A DNA stretch of 64,000 nt from Amphibalanus amphitrite (GCF_019059575.1 NW_024882735.1:62001-126000); one strand, 5' to 3'. Positions 13,795 through 24,606 are shown, numbered from the stretch's first letter. Notes: a model not told the origin generated them from the letters alone. Program-made: numbers and translations.

Positions 13795-14700
13795 GGAAAC
13801 AGACGACGCTGAGCTGGGGCCGGACGCAGCAGGCGACGGACGCTGTGGTGCGCTGGGCTCCTGGTTTCCTGGTTTCACCCGCTGGTAGCGGGTGAAATAC
13901 GCAGCTGCTCGTCGTCTCCTAGAGCGCCGCGGACGCCGTGGACTGCCCCATCAAAGTCGACGGAAAATCGGTTCCAGCAGCCGACCGTCTCAAACTACTC
14001 GGAGCCACCCCCTCAACCGGCTCCTCACTTCGGGGCCCATTGTCGCAGTCTCCGCTCCCGAGTGCGCCCCGGATCCAGCAGCTTCGCAAGCTGACAGCGC
14101 CGGGCTGGGGACTAGAGGAACGACAGCTCTGCGCTGTAGCGTCTGGATACGTCCGTGGAGTGCTGGTGCACGCGGCCGCCACCTGGCTCCCGGTGACGCC
14201 ACAATCCCACGTGAAACTCCTCCAGAGGGAGATGCGGGCGGTGACCCGTATATCACCGGCTGCCCCTTGTTTATCCCAGCCCACACAGTGATGGTGAAGT
14301 CCGGACTGATGCCGGTGCCCGCTGGCCGCCCGGCGAGACGTGCTGGTAGCGAAGCTCTTCGCCAAGGCGCACGCGCTCCCCGAGGGCAAGCCCTCAGGAC
14401 TATCGCGGAAGATGCCCAGCCGACTGAAATCGGTGACGGGCTGGCGTGGGGTGGGGCACGAAACCTGGCGAGCGGCTGGCATCGCCCTGCGGCTCGATCC
14501 TCTGGTTGCATGCCAGCGCGCCGCCGTGGGAGGTGGTCGCCTTCCCAGACTTCACCTTCAGGCTGGACATCGGGACACTGCAGCGCGACGCCTCGGCTGA
14601 TGAACTACACCTGGCGGCACAGCGACACTTGGCCACCCTCCCCAGCAAGCCATCAGGGTATGAACTGACGCATCGGCGGAAGCGGTAGTCCGCAGCGGAG
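13795..14700 (+). mobile_element. LINE fragment, post-RT region, decayed
   Basis: The frame from 13938 reads DRLKLLGATPSTGSSL, IQQLRKLTAPGWGLEERQL and GYVRGVLVHAAATWLP. This aligns with LRLLGVTFDRLLHF, AQLRKLTGRSWGLQ and GYVRGALEYAAAAWLP of the young copy at 18074. A second frame from about 14340 gives LKSVTGWRGVGHETW, matching RTTTGWRDVGHRALA. The fragment therefore covers the region between the RT and RNase H domains, with at least two frame breaks and no RNase H domain of its own. A perfect 11-bp hairpin (TTTCACCCGCT and inverse) lies at 13872-13896. Confidence 0.75.
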
Positions 14701-17160
14701 AAGCCTTCGTGGAGTGTACACGGGTGTGGGAAATGAATGCTAAGTGTATCCAAATTGAAGGCACTGCTCTCGAATGATATAAATATACTGAACAGCTTTG
14801 GATTGTTTGTATTCCAAATGTTTACTTTCAGGACGAGTACTCCTTGTCATTCGGTCGTCAACTCCTCCCTCCGACCCCGGCTTAGCGCAGGCACGTATAA
14901 CCTAGAATTTGGCCGAGGGGGGGGGGAGCGGAGGAATCCCGTAGAGAGAGCCTCCTACCTACAGAGGGCCCTCTACCCGAGGAGTCAGAGGGGCCCTAGT
15001 GGGCAGACACAGACACTAGCGGTTATTCACAGGAGGCCCCATGTAGTAAATTGAAGAACCCTAGGTGGCAGGCGAGTCGGAGAGCCTTGATTGTCCTGAC
15101 GTGATTTTTGGGGGGATTCCCATGAATTTCGTTCGTCTCCGACGTGATTTTGGCCAACGTGGGCCTTCTACCAGCATGGGCCTTGAAACCACCTAGGGGG
15201 AGGCGCACCCCGTCCGTCCCCCCTTGGGTACGTCCCCGGTCGGTCCAGCGGCTCCACACGCGCCTACCGAAACACAAGAAACTCTTGCCATTATGTTTGC
15301 TTCTGACGCAATCATGACAGAATTACGCTCTTTTGATATGCATGCTGCCATTGCTTTGGAGTCGGTCTTTTCAATTTCTGCGTTTTTTGGATCGGCTCCA
15401 CTCTCCAGACAGTCGGCTCAGCCTGATCGACCAGAGCAATCAAATCATGCAATGCGACACCTATACCAACTTGATACCAACCTACTTGGCGGGGTGGTCA
15501 ATTCATGAAGTGCGAATGCGAAACATGGCAATAGATGGCGGAACGAACAGCATGGGGATTGGGGAAGGCTGGGACAGGCATTGAGGAATGAAATCCGTCA
15601 CTTCCCAGATTTCGAACTCATCCTTAGAGTGCATTACTTTTATGTGCTTGCGTTCGGTCTTGGGATTTCTCAGCAGATGTCGCCAACAGTAGAGAAATTG
15701 ATCTAGAATGTCTCGTTATCGGAAAAGTATGGTAGCTATACGCCAAATGGTTTTTGCGTTTAGCTACCATATTACTTCCGATATGACTGTTGACATTACT
15801 GCCGATATGACCGAGCAGTGCATTGGCAATATGCCAAGGGCAGTAACATGCCGTCAGTCACGTCAGTCATCGGCCTTGGCTATCTGTAAGAATCTTGGCA
15901 GGAATCTTGGCCTTTTCTTGGACCCATAGCCTCGGCCTTCGACCAATCATATCGCCGAATTCGCAGGCAGTGAGAGACAAATGCGGCGTGCCGAAGACAT
16001 ATTGGGTGTCTCAAAATCGGTTTAACGTAAGACTTGCTGCCCGGCGAAAATTGCCGGAGTAACTGCCCCCTGCTCGGGTATGGCACTAGGCCGACCGAGC
16101 AAAAAAACAAAAACAAAAAAAACTGAGAACTCTATAGTCTATAGCTCAAAATTTAAGCCCTGGACTTTTTTAGCTCTACCCCATTGAGTGGCATTCTCGT
16201 GAAAATTATGTAAATATATTTATCAGAATAAGGGATAGAGTATGGGGCGGCGGGTGAGGTGCAGAAGAAGAATAAGAAGAAGTTGTACCTATCCGGTAAT
16301 TTTATCTTGATTTGTGGACTAGACGAAGGCTAGATTTTGATGAAGAAATCGACAAACTTGAACTGCAGGTAAGGTGTTGGTTTGTCATGCCGATTGTCTT
16401 GAAACCCTTTCCTTTTAATCTTTCAATTAAAATCATCAACTCCTATTCAAACCACCAAAGAGCCGACAGATCTCACTCAGTTCAAATTTTCATTCAGAGG
16501 CCAGTTTTACTTTACCCGATTTACCAACAAAAATAGCTGCCTGGAATTGTTCTCCTTATATATCCATTCCACGTAGGTACAACATACAGAGAGTAAACGC
16601 GATTGTCATGTAAGCAGGGAGGGCTTCACCATTTACGCTCCATATGTGAATTAGCCTTTAGGCAAAATAATCCGGCAGGTGGCTATTTTCTGTTTGTAAA
16701 ACTGGCCTCAGATGGAGTGCTATCATTTGATTAACCATCACACGATCAGGCATCAACAAAGTTTTGTGGTTTTAGAATCTTGAAAAACTTTCTTGGGAGT
16801 GGCACTTGGTAGACATCCGTTTGAGATTCTGCTAGAGCAATAGCATCGTGCTCAAGCCAGCCAAATTTTAGACTGCCAACACAAGAAAAATGCTTGGTTA
16901 ATCAGATTTCAGGCATCAAAATATTAGGTAAGGCATCAATAGGCATTTATTCAATTCAATTCTGGTGGTAAAAATCATAACCATATATTGGCATGACATA
17001 AATTTTTAATTTGTTGTGGTACTCCTTGTTGTATATTGAGGCTTGAAGATGCTCAAACAGATGATATTTTTGATGCATGTGTTGATGAAGACTGAAGTCC
17101 AGTGAAAAATAAAAAGCAGAAATTTTCCTGACCTTACCTTCCCTACTAACCTTCAACCTC
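14701..17160. other. unassigned sequence
   Basis: No gene recognised. A GC-rich part with a G-run (about 14915-15260) is followed by AT-rich sequence. A small hairpin (TATGGTAGCTA and inverse) lies at about 15728-15771. The open frames found show no known domain. Confidence 0.4.
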
Positions 17161-17162
17161 CA

Positions 17163-17175
17163 AGAGGGAGAGGGA

Positions 17176-17227
<52 letters not shown>

Positions 17228-17233
17228 GAGAGG

Positions 17234-17264
<31 letters not shown>

Positions 17265-17275
17265 AGAGAGAGAGT
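17163..17275. repeat. (GA)n / GGGAGA microsatellite
   Basis: Imperfect GA tract with interspersed GGGAGA blocks at both ends. Confidence 0.97.
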
Positions 17276-17605
17276 TACCTAACTCTATCATGTAAAAGCT
17301 GCTTTGAGAAAATAGCACTGTGTTTTATCCTGGCTTCATGACTCTCTAACGCTCCTTGAAACACCCGCTTGTTTTCTGACAATTGGTGATACAGAGAGGG
17401 TCTGCATAATTGTCCAAGTATGGTCATTTAGGATCAATTTTTGGTGCCCTCGTTTTATATTATTCCAGCAGCCTTAGTTTGCCCAACTGACATGCGCTGA
17501 ATTTGGCGCATGTGACGTTACACCTGACGTGCGCCGAAATTTTAGGTGGAACCCTGCCACTACGCCAACCATAAGTTAAGGCATGATCACTGCTCAGTTG
17601 CGCAG

Positions 17606-17681
17606 GTTCACCAGAACAGCGTCATGGGTGCAAAATGACCACCGCAGCGCCCGTAAACCCAAATAAACAAACAAGCAAACA
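17606..17681 (+). mobile_element. 76-bp severely truncated retrotransposon insertion
   Basis: Flanked by exact 12-bp direct repeats TCAGTTGCGCAG (17594-17605 and 17682-17693). It ends in the tail AAATAAACAAACAAGCAAAC, the same tail style as the RNase H LINE at 11191-11215. Target duplication plus tail marks target-primed reverse transcription with only the extreme 3' end copied. Confidence 0.8.
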
Positions 17682-17749
17682 TCAGTTGCGCAGTTAATGC
17701 CGATTTTCACAATTTTGATTGTCTATTGATGTTGTTTGGTCATTTCAGG

Positions 17750-18059
17750 ACTCGTGGCGCTGCTCGCCTCCTCGCCAATGCGAACGCGTTCTCTGAGGAC
17801 AACCCGCCCAAGGCTACCATGGCGAAGCCACGGCTGTAGACTCACGGTCTGAAGCGAGTTTGGGCGCGACGGCTGGCGAGCCAAGGCGGCGGAAAGTCGT
17901 CTGGCGGAGCTCCCGTCTGAGGCGAGCTTGATCTGGTCAGACAGCTCCGCCACCGATGGTGTGCTAGATGGAGGAGGAGGGGCCACACCCCCCCCCCGAA
18001 CCGCGACATCCGAGAGGTGCGTGTCGCGGCAGGCGCCCTCTGCTCTAGCACGCGCGGCG
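17750..18059 (+). mobile_element. older RNase H LINE, left part (host of a nested LINE)
   Basis: Contains ARLLANANAFSEDNPP, then a degenerate RNase H start LIWSDSSATDG with GGGGA, then VRVAAGALCSSTRGELFAL, where the younger element inserts. It is homologous to the matching parts of the LINEs at 9954 and 18074 and carries frame breaks and a stop. The right part resumes at 19725. Confidence 0.78.
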
Positions 18060-18073
18060 AGCTATTCGCCCTA

Positions 18074-19710
18074 GATCAAGGTGGCCGGAACATCGGTCAA
18101 AGGATCCCCGCACCTGAGACTCCTAGGAGTCACCTTCGACAGACTCCTCCACTTCGGGGAACACTGCAAGAACCTGCGCCGGAAAGTGAAGCCCAGGACG
18201 GCTCAGCTGAGGAAGCTGACCGGTCGCAGCTGGGGCCTCCAGGAGGCGCAACTACGGACCGTTGCCAACGGATACGTTCGGGGCGCCCTGGAGTACGCGG
18301 CAGCAGCGTGGCTCCCGGCGGCGTCTGAAGCTCACGTCGAGCTGATCGAGCGGGAGCTGCGAGCGGCGGCCCGTGCGGTCACTGGCTGCACGGCCTCGAC
18401 CCCGACCGCGCCGCTGATGGCCGAGGCCGGCATCCCGCCGGCGCGAGTACGATGCCCGGCGCTGGCCGCCCGCATGGTGGGCCTGGCCGCCTCGCTGCCC
18501 GGCGACGACCCGCTCCACGCCGTCGGGGAGATGCACGTCGCGCCCCGCCTGAGGACGACCACCGGATGGCGTGATGTCGGCCACCGCGCCCTGGCTTGGA
18601 CAGGCGCGGCCGACGTCAAAGTGGAAGGACGCCCTACAAAGACTATCCCACCGTGGGACCACCATGGAGAAGCCGTGACGTTCTGCCTGGACGTCGGCCC
18701 CGGCGGCCAGAGAGCGGCCCCTGCGCACATACGGAGGGGAGCGGCAGAGGCCACATTGGAACATCTGCCGCCCCGCACCACCTGGATATGGTCGGACGGC
18801 TCGGCGGAGGGAGGCGTCTCCCAAGGCGGGGGCGGTGCCACCATCACCTTCCCGTCGGGAGAGACTCGGGAGGTCCGAGTCCCAGCGGGCCAGCTCTGCT
18901 CCAGTACGCGGGCAGAGCTGTGTGCCCTGAAGGCGGCCCTGAACGCCATCCGAGACGCCGACGCCGACATCGCAGACGACCCAATAGTCATCTGCACCGA
19001 CTCCCAGGCCGCCCTGAGGATGCTGGAGAGCGGCGCCTCCTCCCAGACGACTCACCTAGGGATCTCCATCTGGGAGGACCTACTCGCTCTCTCCAGCCGA
19101 GGGTCACCGATCCGCCTCCAGTGGGTCCCGGCGCACTGCGGCCTGCGGGAAAATGAGAGGGCCGATGAGCTGGCCAAGGAGGCCTCCGGCCTACCCCAGG
19201 AGGCAGCAGCAACAGACGTGAGGACGCTAACGAAGGCCGTCGCACGCTGCGCCTCCCACCGCTGGCGGCAGGAATGGCCGTCCAGCTTCTTCAAGGACAT
19301 CATGCGGGACCGTATGCCGGCTCCGCTCAACAACCTCGACCGGGATGCCGCCGTCAACGTCCACCAGCTGCGGGCCGGGCACTGGGGTCGCTCGGAGCAG
19401 TATGTGCACTGTATCGGGCGGCGCCCCATCCCGACCTGCCAGCAGTGCAACCTCAAGGCGTGCCCCGCAGCCCGCTGCATCGTGTGCAGAGAGGGCGCCG
19501 ACACCCCGGAGCATGTGTTGCTCAGGTGCCCGTGCCTGGCCGGCGCCCGCCTGCGACTGACGGGCAACATCCACATCCGACCAGAGCAGCTGAAGGACGG
19601 CGAGCTGGTGGCGGCCTTGGCCGCCGGCTACCTCCGCCACAAGGAGCCCCTCACGGGGTTACAGGCCGGCCCCAGCCGGCCCTGAGGGGAACACCAACAA
19701 CAACAACAAC
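18074..19710 (+). mobile_element. young 5'-truncated RNase H LINE nested in an older copy
   Basis: Flanked by an exact 14-bp target duplication AGCTATTCGCCCTA (18060-18073 and 19711-19724). The insertion point lies in the RNase H sequence of an older relative: ...STRGELFAL resumes as RAVLEELAG after the element. It ends in GGGGAACACCAACAACAACA. Its single frame is open from the first full codon to the stop at 19685, so this copy has no visible break beyond the 5' truncation and is the youngest LINE here. Confidence 0.93.
18081..19685 (+). CDS. LINE ORF2 C-terminal part: RT tail, RNase H, Cys/His motif
   Basis: 534 residues of the 3' part of a non-LTR retrotransposon polyprotein. Residues 10-80 (LRLLGVTFDRLLHF, LRKLTGRSWGLQ, YVRGALEYAAAAWLP) are the region after the RT palm; the YADD motif itself was lost to truncation. 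RNase H spans about residues 233-375 with the expected acidic residues D239 (WSDGSAEGG), E279 (STRAELCAL), D307 (ICTDSQAAL), H352 (VPAHCGL) and D362 (NERADELA). A C-terminal Cys/His cluster follows (CQQCNLKACPAARCIVC, then TPEHVLLRCPC). RNase H removes the RNA strand of the hybrid during retrotransposition. The frame is already open at the truncation point, so the first residue given is arbitrary. With no 5' promoter or RT core it cannot act on its own. Confidence 0.9.
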   Translation: MAGTSVKGSPHLRLLGVTFDRLLHFGEHCKNLRRKVKPRTAQLRKLTGRSWGLQEAQLRTVANGYVRGALEYAAAAWLPAASEAHVELIERELRAAARAVTGCTASTPTAPLMAEAGIPPARVRCPALAARMVGLAASLPGDDPLHAVGEMHVAPRLRTTTGWRDVGHRALAWTGAADVKVEGRPTKTIPPWDHHGEAVTFCLDVGPGGQRAAPAHIRRGAAEATLEHLPPRTTWIWSDGSAEGGVSQGGGGATITFPSGETREVRVPAGQLCSSTRAELCALKAALNAIRDADADIADDPIVICTDSQAALRMLESGASSQTTHLGISIWEDLLALSSRGSPIRLQWVPAHCGLRENERADELAKEASGLPQEAAATDVRTLTKAVARCASHRWRQEWPSSFFKDIMRDRMPAPLNNLDRDAAVNVHQLRAGHWGRSEQYVHCIGRRPIPTCQQCNLKACPAARCIVCREGADTPEHVLLRCPCLAGARLRLTGNIHIRPEQLKDGELVAALAAGYLRHKEPLTGLQAGPSRP

Positions 19711-19724
19711 AGCTATTCGCCCTA

Positions 19725-20160
19725 AGAGCGGTGTTGGAGGAGCTGGCCGGACGGATGGTACCGGTCGATATGGGTCGACCGCCGTCTGTCCCAACGGTAG
19801 CGCCGATCGACGTGGCACTATCTGCAAGGCAGGCGCGCGCGCGCGACAGGCGCGCCACGGCAGGCGCGCGCGCGACGCTGCGCGCGCCTGCCGGTCGATA
19901 TGGGTCGACCGCTGTCCTGGCTCCGTCCTGGAGGCCGACCGTGCAGTCGTTATCGACATCCGCCAGTACCTGCTCTGCATCGGCCGCCTCCCGAGGCCGG
20001 ATGCCCACAATGCAACGACGTGGAGTGCCCTGCTGCCCGATGCCGCGTCTGCCGCGAAGAGGCTGGCACTCCACGGTATGTGCTGCTGCGATGCGCGGCG
20101 CTGGCGGCGTTGCGACAAAGAGCCTCGGCAGCTGAACTGCTTCAAGCGACGTAACGATAT
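19725..20160 (+). mobile_element. older RNase H LINE, right part
   Basis: Continues the copy interrupted at 18059: RAVLEELAG, then a rearranged GC-rich stretch, then the Cys/His tail CPQCNDVECPAARCRVC and VLLRCAALAALRQRA (frame 19900-20154). Between these lies a 22-bp direct repeat CCGGTCGATATGGGTCGACC (19761 and 19891) enclosing alternating CG sequence. The central and late RNase H motifs are missing, so this copy suffered an internal deletion or exchange. Confidence 0.7.
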
Positions 20161-20633
20161 CTGCCCTCCCCTCCCCTATCGAGCCGCGTGGGTGTGGACG
20201 GACGGGTCGGCAGACGCGAGAACCTGCAGCGAAGGAGCTGGGGTCTACGGGGAGTAGCAGGACGAATGGACTGATGAGCCGCGTGTCCTGGCCGGTCCAT
20301 TCTGCTGTTCCAGCTCCAGGACCGGCCGCGCCGTCGCCACCCGTCCGGCGTCAGTGGAGGACCGCTCATCAGCTGTCGATTTTCGTCAGTTTCGTTTGGA
20401 CCACTGGTCGGGCTCCTGCCAGTGCCGACATTGGATTGGGCGGAGTCCTACCGATGAATGCCGCGAGTGCTGCAACATTGGCTCGGTACATCTCGGTACA
20501 TTTTCCCGAGTCTGGTGTGGCTACGGGGAGACGGATTTGGTGACCCTGGCTGCCGCCGTGAGAACCATCCAGAACCGTACGGCTATGCTGCGGCAGCGGC
20601 TGAAAGGAACGCAACAACAATAACTACAACAGC
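20160..20633 (+). mobile_element. third RNase H LINE relic, 3' end
   Basis: Starts with AAWVWTDGSADARTCSEGAG, an RNase H first-Asp motif. It then loses homology and ends with CRECCNIGSVHLG and a tail of CAACAACAATAACTACAACA. It looks like a strongly deleted copy directly abutting the previous relic. Confidence 0.65.
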
Positions 20634-21662
20634 AGCTGCTAATGAAAGGGGAAATCATGGAGCCGGATGACCCGGCACATGGCGCTCAGCCAGCTGAGAA
20701 TGAGAGCAGCTATCAAATCGCCAGCAGGGTGCTGCGGCAGGCGGCTGGTAACTGACGACCTTGGTAGAGAGAGCTTCTCCGCTGATGCGGATGAAACTAC
20801 CCCCTCTCGGGTTTGTTTGACGCCGTCTCCGTCGACTCTTTCGCCTGGGCCGGCTGGCGACCGCGCTACATTTCTTGTGCAGTGACTCGTAAGTCGTAAC
20901 TGTGTTCACCAAACTTTTAAAACTCCCCACGTTAGCATCTTTAAAGAATGTTTTCCTTGTACACTGCTGCAATGTCTTATGTAGGCATATTGTACAGTCT
21001 AAACGAGTGTGGAATGCTTTGTTGTGCTTGTTCTGTATTTCGTTTGCTATTTATCACGATGACTATAATTTATTTTGACCAACCCTTGCCTTGTTACAAT
21101 TTTAGTGGATGGTTTCTGAACTGCTGTTTGCATTATAGATGTTGCTAGTGCGTAGACGCCAAAGATTACTTTATACCTATTGACGCGCCAGATAAAGGAG
21201 GTGAAGTATTCCTCTGATCTATACCTACGGAATTCCTTTATGTGTGTTTTGTAATCGATATTGGCGGTTTTCTTATGTGATGCGGTGTAGAGCGTGACTG
21301 AGGAAGGCGATGTTTAAAGTTGCTAGTTATTTTTCAATACATCTATGATCGGACTGTCGTGCTTGCTGTAGGTCGGACTTCCGTTCTTGATGGTGATTGG
21401 ACGCACGTGCCGGTAGTTCACAACAATGCGGCTTTCGATTATAGATTTAGATGCATTTAAAGTGTTTGTATACGTAGTCCTGAGTTTCGAGATATTATCC
21501 TTGCGGGCTTCTTGCCAACAGATTGTCCACTTCTGTGTCCAGTACTCATCCCACTCACGAGGCTCAGTTGTGTTTGCCAACCCCTATACGGAAACATTGG
21601 CCAGATAACTGACTACTACTGAAATTTTAAGAAGCGTGGGCTGTAGGGCATAACGAACGGTT
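20634..21662. other. unassigned sequence
   Basis: Short GC-rich start, then AT-rich; nothing recognised. Confidence 0.4.
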
Positions 21663-21670
21663 CTCAGGTT

Positions 21671-21794
21671 CAGTAGCCGCGGAGCACCTTCAATTAAGGG
21701 GGGCAGCGCCGACTTTTGGTCCCATTCTTTCCATGCAGGCCGAAATCAAAGGGGGGCACGGTGCCCCGGTGCCCTCCCCGTTCCGCCGCCTATG
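21671..21794. mobile_element. hAT-type MITE with 8-bp target duplication
   Basis: A 124-bp element flanked by exact CTCAGGTT repeats (21663-21670 and 21795-21802). Its ends CAGTAGCCGCGGAGC and the inverse of CATAGGCGGCGGAAC resemble the element at 7999. Non-coding. Confidence 0.85.
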
Positions 21795-21802
21795 CTCAGG
21801 TT

Positions 21803-22856
21803 ATTTCTGACCTGACAGGCTCAGGGAGGATTGCTCTTTGTTGCTTTTCTCCGATGAACCCTCTTGCTGCACACTGGCTGATCCAAAGGATGGAAGGGAC
21901 GGGGGGGGGGGGTGGAGACGTATGAAAAAAGAAGACAATGTTGTTAACCTAGCGCACGAAATCAATTCTTAAAAATGGAAATAAAACGAATAAGCTTCCG
22001 TTAAGAAGCCACCGTTCCGTAACTTCCGTTCCATTCCACGACTCGCACTTTCCAGTGACTTGCTGCAGTAACGTCATCTATACCTCGCCCTTACTGCCGG
22101 GAAGGCCGCGAGTTGCGACATCTATACTATGTCTAAGCCTGAAGTACCTCTTTAGTGTTCATCCGCCACGATGTATTTATTTTTGTCGATCGGTTTGGTC
22201 CTTCTGGCCGGATAGGTCGTCAGAATTATCTGAAGGTGCCTGAAATGTCTCGTTAGTGGAAAAAATGTCTCGTTAGTGGAATTCCACTATCTGGCAACTA
22301 GCCCTATGTAAACGCGGCTAGTGTTGATGGGATTTCAGTAATGGCCTTTGATGCCATCCCTTTCAGAGCCACTCGTTCAGAGGCAGACTACAGGATAAGA
22401 TCAGCTACATCGTAGCAAGCCAGCGCCAAGTGCAGCGAAACTGATCGAGGGCTTCTTATTTTGGCTCGATTTTGATAAAGCAGCTCGGTTAAGGCGGCTA
22501 GAACTCGGCAGTGATCTATGTCGCAAAAATCCCAATTGTTTATAAGGCGAGAAAAATATGTAAGAAAATCAGAATCACATGAATAACCATTTGACATTTT
22601 TCTAAAAGATGTCCATCATTTTATCAAAAACAACCATTTATCATTAAGTCTTTGTTTAGCTATCAGTCGAATATCATGTGAAAAATATGACATCTTTTAA
22701 CGCTTTCTCAGGTGCATATCGGCGTCCAATTATCAGCTTTCCTATGTACGAGCATCATGCTTGCACTGGACGTTGTGTGTACATTTAAAGGCGGCAAGGC
22801 TTAATTAACATCGCGAAACCTCTGCCAGTCATCCGATCTGACGTTATGCTCAGTTG
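21803..22856. other. unassigned sequence
   Basis: No gene seen. It contains a G-run at 21902-21912 and the dispersed repeat listed at 22238. Confidence 0.4.
22238..22323 (-). repeat. dispersed repeat, AGCCGCGTTTACATAGGGC family
   Basis: Inverted partner of 6704-6760. It begins with a tandem duplication of ATGTCTCGTTAGTGGA (22243 and 22264) and ends AACGCGGCTAG. Confidence 0.7.
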
Positions 22857-23340
22857 AAGTGACCATCCCACCACATTAGTGTTGAGTTGAGATAGCCAAA
22901 TTGGGGTCCCTGGCTTGCAATTACGGGTTTGGACACTTACAATATCGATAATTGTTCTAATTCGGAGATACTTAATTTCAAACTTGCAGTTTTCATATCC
23001 TAGGGGGCTAATGCATTTGAATGCCCCCTTAGATTTTGTGACGTCAGCGGAGATTCAACGATTTTGAAATCTTATACTAAAACCATCGTTAAAACGTGGT
23101 GGCATATATTGCTTTGTGCGCATCGTCTGCCGCACTTTTAGGGATGCCAAACTATTGCTCCCAAATGACGTATAGGAACAGCGGAGGTCCCAAAAAGTAA
23201 ACAAAAGTAAAATTCCAATATCTGGAGAACCAGTGAAAATTTTTCGGTAAGATTTGGTAGATATTCATTTTTGATCTTTTTGAACCATGGGACATCGCTT
23301 TTTATGCAAATTGACTAGTTTTTTTTTTACTTAAGTCCTT
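22857..23340 (-). mobile_element. AGGGAC-family MITE, copy 4 (decayed)
   Basis: Same layout and orientation as copy 2: GTTGAGTTGAGATAGCCAAA near the left end, GGAACAGCGGAGGTCCC, GGTAGATATTCATTTTTGAT and a decayed TTAAGTCCTTT right end. The termini are worn, so it is older than copies 1 and 2. Confidence 0.78.
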
Positions 23341-24174
23341 TCTGCGCAACGTATTGTTGTTTTAGCTCTCTCGATCCTAATTAGTTGTAATGCTCCCACA
23401 AGCTTCCATTCCATGTCGTTGTTCCTCAAGTTTGTTCCTGCCTCGCAAATTTCCATTCCGTGTCCTTACTCATTTATCAGTCTCAATTGTGTCAATGTTC
23501 TACCTGCCCCTACTCCGTGACCTTGCTAAACTTGTTCCCGTTACATATATGCTACACCTGTCTCCATCCTACTATCTAATGTTTACCGTCTCTTTTCAAC
23601 CATTCCTTGTCATTGCAACGTCTACCATTCCTTCTTTTCTCCGCCCCGCACACACCACGTCCTCGCTCCTGCCTCCGTTCCCGCTCGGACAGACGTCGGC
23701 CGGTCGGGCCGCTCCTCGTCGATTGCGTCGCATCCGACGTGGGTCGTCTGTCGTCCTGTCCCAATGTCAGCAGATTCGGCCGCCGTCACGGTTGACCTGA
23801 GCCACTCTCGGCGGCGGACGTGACGCGATCCGACGGCAAGGACACGGCGACAGGGGTCCGATATCGTGCTGCAGCGAGTGGCGACAATACGCTGTCTGTC
23901 TGCCGCCCCTGGCGTCTCGGAGGCTGCTAACGGGGCCCTCAGAGACCTCTGGCCGGCCACGGCGCTGGTCGTCTGTCCCTGGGGGCGCGGAACAGGTCAT
24001 TAGGACACCCGCGGCTCGACGCGGGGAGCCTGACTGCTCAGTACCGGCGGACAAAGGATACTCTGGGGACTGCGGACAGCGGACACCCTCATCAGAGCCG
24101 ATTTTGTCGCCGCGCCGCTCGCCGCCGTCTCCGCGTGGAGAACATCGATTCGATGGCGCGCCGCGCGGCCGGTG

Positions 24175-24207
<33 letters not shown>
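24175..24207. repeat. (GGC)11 trinucleotide repeat
   Basis: Eleven GGC units in the putative 5' leader. It gives Gly or Ala runs on the + strand and Pro runs on the - strand if read as protein. Confidence 0.97.
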
Positions 24208-24438
24208 CAGTCGGGTCCCGCCAGTAGCGCAGGCACCCGCCCCGAGGTCGTCAGTACGCTCCGCGCGACAGACAGTGCTGCACCAATACCGAGAGGGCTT
24301 ATGACAGTCAGTGTGCGTGAGACGGCAACTGTGATAAACGGAGCCACAAGAGCAAACGGTGATAGCGATTACCGTGACTTTGAGTGACCGGTGCTCTTGA
24401 CTTGGGCGACCGTGATCACGGCTGACCGTGATTTTCGA

Positions 24439-24508
24439 TGACCTTGACCTCTAGGACAGTGACCTCGGTGACCTTGACCTAGGCTCATGGCGTTCCAGAG
24501 TGACGTCA
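24439..24508 (+). promoter_or_regulatory. paired TGACCTTGACCT boxes and a CRE
   Basis: TGACCTTGACCT occurs twice, at 24439-24450 and 24469-24480, exactly 30 bp apart. On the - strand each reads AGGTCAAGGTCA, a known orphan nuclear-receptor (ERR/FTZ-F1-like) or DR0 site. TGACGTCA, the CREB/ATF site, follows at 24501-24508, about 100 bp before the ATG. That they act in this gene is inference. Confidence 0.6.
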
Positions 24509-24606
24509 TGCCGAGGTGTGTGTCAGTGTGAGTGGTGCTGCGAACGGAGTGAGGGACCGGAGGTGCTTCCGCTCCGGTGAACGGTGCAGTGAGGGAGCAC
24601 CCCGGA

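Larger units (their letters stand above)
23640..24606 (+). promoter_or_regulatory. CpG-rich promoter and 5' leader of the dpr-like gene
   Basis: The GC and CpG content rises sharply from about 23640 to 24300, unlike the AT-rich flanks, and lies directly upstream of the signal-peptide exon at 24607. It contains a (GGC)n tract and motif boxes listed separately. No TATA box was identified, as is common for CpG-island-like promoters. The transcription start cannot be placed from sequence alone, and part of this block may be 5' UTR. The open frames here on both strands show no domain and reflect GC content. Confidence 0.6.

Noticed and set aside
23390-24360. Several overlapping frames of 90-140 codons as genes
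   Set aside because: They sit in a CpG-rich block, lie on both strands and show no domain; explained better as promoter/5' leader.
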